This document shows positions 14,875 through 19,129 of a DNA stretch of 19,129 nt, piece after piece. The position numbers were made by a program, and so were the translations under genes. Where the stretch lies: NCBI GenBank assembly GCA_964587655.1, contig CAZPMT010000106.1, positions 1 through 19,129 of the forward strand, in the 5' to 3' direction. The stretch is from CAZPMT01 sp964587655. Its GTDB lineage: Bacteria; Hydrogenedentota; Hydrogenedentia; Hydrogenedentales; SLHB01. The number at the start of each line of letters is the position of its first letter. Positions within the stretch are counted from its first letter, which is position 1. Below the pieces are notes generated by a model. It worked only from the letters and a program-made list of their open reading frames with translations. It ran no database searches and was not told the origin of the DNA.

Positions 14875-15459
14875 GTGAGCGATACGCCCCGGAATCGCGA
14901 TCTCTGGCGGATCCCCACACTCGCGCTGTGGATCGTCTTTTTTCTAGTCGGACTTGCGCCCGAGCAGGCCTATCTCTGGCTGCGAGATCTCGCCGGCGTC
15001 CTTCCGCAACGCGCTCTCGTCAACTCCTATCATCTGGTCACGCTTGGACTGGCCGGTTACGTGGGCCTGTTCTGCCACTACCGTTGCCTCGGCGCCGGCC
15101 TCTCTCCGCGAGAGGCCCAGGACCGCGGCTTGCAGTTGGCGGTCGTGGGACTTGTCGCGTTTCTTGCCGTAGACTTCAGATTGCTGCTTGCCGCCTACGC
15201 GAACCCCATATTTCAGTACCGTCTCGCCACATACTTCATCGGTGTGTCGAAACTCGTCGCCTGGTGGTCTCTGCTGGCGCTCTTCATTCGCTACTACACT
15301 TTCGGAGACGACCACGTCTTTGCGGGTATCCCATCGCTCTTTCCAAGCACGCGGCGTAGCAAGCATACCGAGCCTCGGCCTGCTTCGAGCGACAAGGCGC
15401 CGTCTTCGCTCTTGCCGCAAGGTCCTGAGGATAACGCGGCGGGACATGAGCGGGAGTGA
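14875..15459 (+). CDS. Small four-helix membrane protein, function unknown
   Basis: I do not recognise this 194-residue protein. It starts at a GTG with GGAGG at ideal spacing. Hydrophobic segments lie at about 13-30, 48-67, 87-107 and 117-140, consistent with four membrane helices. The connecting loops are short, with a basic loop at 68-85 (HYRCLGAGLSPREAQDR). The C-terminal tail (141-194) is polar, proline/serine-rich and probably disordered. It lies 180 bases after the ceramidase-like gene on the same strand and converges with the DUF4091 gene, with only 18 bases between the stops. No catalytic motif is visible. Confidence 0.75.
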   Translation: MSDTPRNRDLWRIPTLALWIVFFLVGLAPEQAYLWLRDLAGVLPQRALVNSYHLVTLGLAGYVGLFCHYRCLGAGLSPREAQDRGLQLAVVGLVAFLAVDFRLLLAAYANPIFQYRLATYFIGVSKLVAWWSLLALFIRYYTFGDDHVFAGIPSLFPSTRRSKHTEPRPASSDKAPSSLLPQGPEDNAAGHERE

Positions 15460-15477
15460 CTGAACGGTTGCCGGGCA

Positions 15478-18400
15478 TCACCTCGACGACTTGAGTCTAA
15501 GACACGCCTCCACGATGCTGCGCCGGGCGTCGTTGAGCGAATCCGTTGCCTGCTTGTAGGCCGGGACGCTATCCGGAGTCAGGGGTAGACGGCGTCCGAC
15601 GCTAAGCAAAGTCGATTCCATTTCTTTGGGCAGTTCCTGGAGGAGGCGCTTCGCGTCGGCGAGTTGGGCTTCGGTGACGCCCCGCGCTTCCGCCGCGCGG
15701 ACGCTTTCCCGCAACAGATACAGGTACTCGTAATCTTCGACGCCTTCGCGGGCCGCTTCCCAACGTTTGCTCGAGACAGGTCCCTGCGGGCCGTCGTAGA
15801 CGGTCGCAAAGTAGTCGCCCGTCGGGTTCGGACCGTCCCAGCGATCCGCGCCGCCGTGTTGCGCATACACCCACCAGCCGACGCCGGTCAACCCGAGTTG
15901 CCACGCGTACCAGAACCGCCACCGGTAAATGCCCAGACTCGACAAGGTCTTCGAGTTGCCGGCCGCGTCGTAGAACCAGATGTGTTTGCCGATGCGCTTC
16001 GCTTCAGGGACCAGTTCCGGTCCCAGGCGCTCGAGCAGTTCCGACGACGGCTGCCATATGTCGATCAATCCGGTGAGCATCTTGACCGTTTCCATCGTGG
16101 TCCCGCTTGTCGGGTCGGCGTAGATAAGGATGTTCGGGTCCGCTTCCCGGATGACCTTGGCGACGGCGACTAGGTTTATCGTCGTTTCCGCAAACGGCGT
16201 GGACGGTTCGTCGTAGGGATACAACGCCCACGCGTCGTAACCGAGCCCGATTCCTTTTATGTGCGCTACCCATGCCCGCAGATAACTTATGAACGCCTTC
16301 TTCCAGGCGTCGGAAAGAAACGGCGGGCCGGTCACCGCACCCTGAGGACTCGCGTACAGCAGCAAACCATGCGGCGACAAACGCCGGGCCGCTTCATCGT
16401 GCTCAGCGAAGTCCGGTTCTCCGGACATATCGCCGTTCTCATTGAACGTGGCCTTCGGCGCGGAAACCAGGTATACCGTCACGCCGTGGTTGACGAGATC
16501 TTCCAGCACCGGCTCCTTCCGCGTGCCGAGGTCACCGCTTTCCGACGTCCACAAACACAGCCGCAGCGGATGTGGCCGCGGCAAAGCCAGGTCGTGAACC
16601 GTGATCCGGATCGGGATGGTCACCTCAGTCGGATCTGGTTCGACGCTCTTGAGCCGTAGCGGGACTTCGTAAGCGCCTGGTTGAAGGCCATCGGCGTTGA
16701 CCGTGATCCAGAGTTGCTCTGATTCGAGCGGAGCGATGCTCAGCAGCCCGGCGTCATCCAGTCGAGGGAGGGCGTCCGCGACGCGTTCGCGATGGACGGC
16801 GGACACAGTGACCGCCCGCCGGAACTCGACGTGTCCCGCCACCGGCGTCTTTGTCCCGTCCGGGTCTTTGCACAACACGCGGAGCTGTTGCGTCCGGCCG
16901 GACGCGTTAGTCACGTTCAGCGCCATCGATTCGTACTCACCCATGCACAGCGATGTCTCCAGGCGCTCGGTCCGGTCTTCCGGCGCGGGCAGAGTGTCGC
17001 GGCCGTCGAAATACGCCCACGGCGTGAACTGCCACGTAAAGAAAGTGCCTGAGCCCGCCAACGCCCGGCACGCGACGCTCATCTGCCGAAGACGGCACGC
17101 GGATTCCCGGAGGGACGCGATTTGCGCCGCGCGGTCAGGCCCGTCCATTCCGGCCAAGTGCGTCAACATGCCTCGAAGCGCGCCGAGTTGTCCTGCAATC
17201 GCCTCCGCGCAGGACGGATTCGTCTCGCGCCACGCATTCACAGCGGCTTCCGTATCGGCAAACACCGATTCCTCAAGATACCGCTTGTCACTTCCAAATC
17301 CGTCGAACGCCAGGTCCTGTTCCTCGGAGGCCAGGATCGTCCGCGTATCGGCCCCGACCAACCGCCGCGTCAGCCTGTACTGGCCCGCGTTCGCCACGGG
17401 AAACGTGACGACCGCGCGCTCCTTTGCTCCAAGAATGTGGCGCGCAAACCGCTGTACGGCGCCGCCGGGATATTTAAGTTCCGCCAAGAATGCGAGCCGC
17501 TGCCGTTCCGGGTTCGTCACGTCGAACCGCCACGTGTTCGGCCCGCTCAGGATTACCGGCGCGTCCGTCTCTGCAATGCTTGCCCGCGAAGAACCGGCAT
17601 TCGGCGACGGCGTGGGAACCAAGGCATATTGCGGCGCGCCCGGCGCGCGGCCCGTATGGGCGCGATCTTGCGCATAGACGGTGCGGTTACGCGGATCGTC
17701 GCGGTACGGAACGCGCAGGCGCGTGCATATCATGTTGGCGGGATTCCCGACGCCCGTTGTCACAATCGCCTCCGCCGAGCCGTCGCCATCGATGTCGCCC
17801 GCCAAGGGCCTCGAGATCGGGCACGCCGGCAATTTCGCCGTGAGAAGATCCTTTCCGGAAGCGTCCAAGGCGTGCACCTCGCCCCCTGCGGCAAAGAAAA
17901 GGATCTCCATTTGGGAATCGCCGTTTAGATCCAGGAAGATCGGCGCAGCGATCAGCGAACTGCTCCGCATCTCTCGTTTCCACCGGAAACCCTCGTTTCC
18001 GTAACACCAGATGCCCGAACCCTTGTTGCCGAACACGACCTCATCCCTGCCGTCACCGTCCAAATCCGCCGCGTCGATCGCGCCGTTGATGTGCATGTAC
18101 ACGTTTTCCTCGAGCGCTACCGCGGGCTTGCGCAAGTCGATCCGGTAGAAGTGGTGCAGTCCTCCGCCGATGTAGAGTTCCGGGACTTGATCGCCATCCA
18201 CGTCCGCCAGGATAGGCAGCGTGTTCGGAAACAGGTCCGTCGCGAAATACATGTCCCAGATCCACTCGCCTCGCGCCGTCAACGCGTAAACGTGCCGGTC
18301 TTCGGACGTCACGACGACCTCTCTGCCCGGCGCATCGTAGATGTCGGCGGCCAACACCGGCCCCATAGGCGCACCGTCCCCCGCGAACCGCCACAGGGTA

Positions 18401-18888
18401 TCCCCGGCATTGCTCAGACACGACACGGTCCCCGACGCGTCGCCCACCACAATCTCGACTCTTCCGTCCCCGTCCAGGTCGACAACCGCCGGACATGAAT
18501 CGGCCCTCACCTGTGCGGACAACTCCGCCGACCAGAGCGATTTCCCGTCGCTAACTAGCACGACAAGTGTACCCTTGCCGTCGGCGGCTACTATCTCCTC
18601 GAGTCCGTCCCCGTTCACGTCCGCCACCGCGGGCGTCGCCGTTACGGGCGGTGTCATCGCGTACGACCACAGGCGCCGCCCCTGCAAGTCGAAACAGGCC
18701 ACTCCCACGTCGCCTTCACTCACCACGATCCCCAGGACCTTTCCCGTTCGTGTGTCCGCGACTGCGTTAGGCGCGGAGAATCCGCCCTTGCCTTTCACTT
18801 GCCACACGACGTCGAAGCCCAAGTCCGCGAGCGCCGAAGGCGCACATGCAAGGATTGCCGCCACCTTAAAGAAGAAATGTGTTTTCAT
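15478..18888 (-). CDS. Exported FG-GAP beta-propeller protein with DUF4091 glycoside-hydrolase-like region
   Basis: This protein has 1136 residues. A signal peptide MKTHFFFKVAAILACAPSALA (1-21) is followed by about seven FG-GAP/VCBS-like calcium-binding blades. These include ADVNGDG (89-95), VDLDGDG (136-142), ADVDGDQ (229-235), ADLDGDG (274-280) and GDIDGDG (364-370). After a linker and a coiled or helical stretch (about 530-600), a beta-sandwich (WQFTPWAYFDGRDTL, LCMGEYESMALNV) leads into a barrel-like region ending in SSKRWEAAREGVEDYEYL (about 1039-1056), the hallmark of DUF4091. YPYDEPST may hold a catalytic acid. DUF4091 is related to glycoside-hydrolase barrels, but its activity is not firmly known. 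The start at 18888 is chosen because the signal peptide begins there and AAGGG lies 9 bases upstream; in-frame ATGs at 18897 and 18936 are possible. It stands alone on its strand. Confidence 0.88.
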   Translation of the reverse strand: MKTHFFFKVAAILACAPSALADLGFDVVWQVKGKGGFSAPNAVADTRTGKVLGIVVSEGDVGVACFDLQGRRLWSYAMTPPVTATPAVADVNGDGLEEIVAADGKGTLVVLVSDGKSLWSAELSAQVRADSCPAVVDLDGDGRVEIVVGDASGTVSCLSNAGDTLWRFAGDGAPMGPVLAADIYDAPGREVVVTSEDRHVYALTARGEWIWDMYFATDLFPNTLPILADVDGDQVPELYIGGGLHHFYRIDLRKPAVALEENVYMHINGAIDAADLDGDGRDEVVFGNKGSGIWCYGNEGFRWKREMRSSSLIAAPIFLDLNGDSQMEILFFAAGGEVHALDASGKDLLTAKLPACPISRPLAGDIDGDGSAEAIVTTGVGNPANMICTRLRVPYRDDPRNRTVYAQDRAHTGRAPGAPQYALVPTPSPNAGSSRASIAETDAPVILSGPNTWRFDVTNPERQRLAFLAELKYPGGAVQRFARHILGAKERAVVTFPVANAGQYRLTRRLVGADTRTILASEEQDLAFDGFGSDKRYLEESVFADTEAAVNAWRETNPSCAEAIAGQLGALRGMLTHLAGMDGPDRAAQIASLRESACRLRQMSVACRALAGSGTFFTWQFTPWAYFDGRDTLPAPEDRTERLETSLCMGEYESMALNVTNASGRTQQLRVLCKDPDGTKTPVAGHVEFRRAVTVSAVHRERVADALPRLDDAGLLSIAPLESEQLWITVNADGLQPGAYEVPLRLKSVEPDPTEVTIPIRITVHDLALPRPHPLRLCLWTSESGDLGTRKEPVLEDLVNHGVTVYLVSAPKATFNENGDMSGEPDFAEHDEAARRLSPHGLLLYASPQGAVTGPPFLSDAWKKAFISYLRAWVAHIKGIGLGYDAWALYPYDEPSTPFAETTINLVAVAKVIREADPNILIYADPTSGTTMETVKMLTGLIDIWQPSSELLERLGPELVPEAKRIGKHIWFYDAAGNSKTLSSLGIYRWRFWYAWQLGLTGVGWWVYAQHGGADRWDGPNPTGDYFATVYDGPQGPVSSKRWEAAREGVEDYEYLYLLRESVRAAEARGVTEAQLADAKRLLQELPKEMESTLLSVGRRLPLTPDSVPAYKQATDSLNDARRSIVEACLRLKSSR

Positions 18889-19129
18889 CAGGAACATCCC
18901 TTTCCCCGGTCTCGTCCCACAACACGCCAATTGCATTCTACCACGAGCAGTGGTTTCTCCTCCTGCAGTTGACGCAGCGGTGCAGAACGGCTGCCTGCAA
19001 GGCTTCGTTTCTTGTCATGTCATGAAGTCCACCTCGTCACTGAATGGTTAAGGTAGATTGTAGAAAGTTCCCCCGCCAAAATCCGCACGTAAGGATTCAT
19101 CTCGCACGCGGCGCGCCCCTGGTGCACGC
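18889..19129. other. Upstream region of the DUF4091 gene, no clear gene
   Basis: This stretch holds the ribosome-binding site of the DUF4091 gene and a TGGTAGAATG motif (18934-18943, minus) that also occurs upstream of the GH51 gene. It also holds an AGGAGGAG followed by a possible 18-residue leader ORF (18888-18944, minus). A minus-strand frame is open from the right edge to a stop at 19020-19022 (36 codons); it could be the tail of a further gene but is too short to call. Confidence 0.4.

Noticed and set aside
19020..19129. Minus-strand frame open from the right edge (36 codons)
   Set aside because: It is too short and featureless to call as a partial gene.

Overview
The window is GC-rich bacterial DNA with ten complete genes and one partial gene. 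No rRNA, tRNA, CRISPR array or recognisable transposase was seen. The gene mix is minor type II secretion pseudopilins, a GH51 arabinofuranosidase, a DUF4091 protein with an FG-GAP propeller, a ceramidase-like protein, a YfhO-type membrane protein and a B12-binding radical SAM protein. This resembles a heterotrophic, polysaccharide-degrading bacterium of the Planctomycetota / Hydrogenedentota / Lentisphaerota kind. That placement is inferred from gene content only.

Left part (1-6000), all on the minus strand. A NotI-family restriction endonuclease runs off the left edge (1-648). Upstream of it is an acyl-CoA synthetase-like ANL enzyme (766-2289). Next comes a compact type II secretion cluster transcribed in the order gspI, gspJ, gspK, gspF (6000 down to 2471), with a 4-base overlap between gspI and gspJ and a 3-base gap between gspJ and gspK. 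A plausible sigma70-type promoter lies at 6139-6168. A 30-bp hairpin-forming repeat occurs twice in this cluster: once in the predicted leader upstream of gspI and once inside the 5' coding end of gspK, where it encodes part of the prepilin leader.

Middle part (6285-12783). On the plus strand are a dCMP deaminase and a B12-binding radical SAM / DUF4080 protein, followed by an unusual intergenic inverted array (8366-8458) and then a secreted GH51 alpha-L-arabinofuranosidase (8542-10473). The array has four GTGGAC units on an exact 9-base period, mirrored by four GTCCAC units on the same period. A large YfhO-like membrane protein (10549-12783, minus) converges on the GH51 gene.

Right part (12784-19129). 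A 633-base gene-free stretch holds three hairpins. It is followed by a ceramidase-like protein (13417-14694, plus), a four-helix membrane protein of unknown function (14875-15459, plus), and a 1136-residue exported protein (15478-18888, minus) that combines an FG-GAP beta-propeller with a DUF4091 glycoside-hydrolase-like region. The last 241 bases are upstream sequence with no convincing gene.

The pseudopilin cluster and the two exported carbohydrate-related proteins fit a lifestyle of secreting degradative enzymes, but nothing in the sequence ties these particular enzymes to that secretion system. The least expected features are the edge-truncated NotI-family gene, the 9-base-period inverted array and the two-copy hairpin repeat in the pseudopilin cluster.
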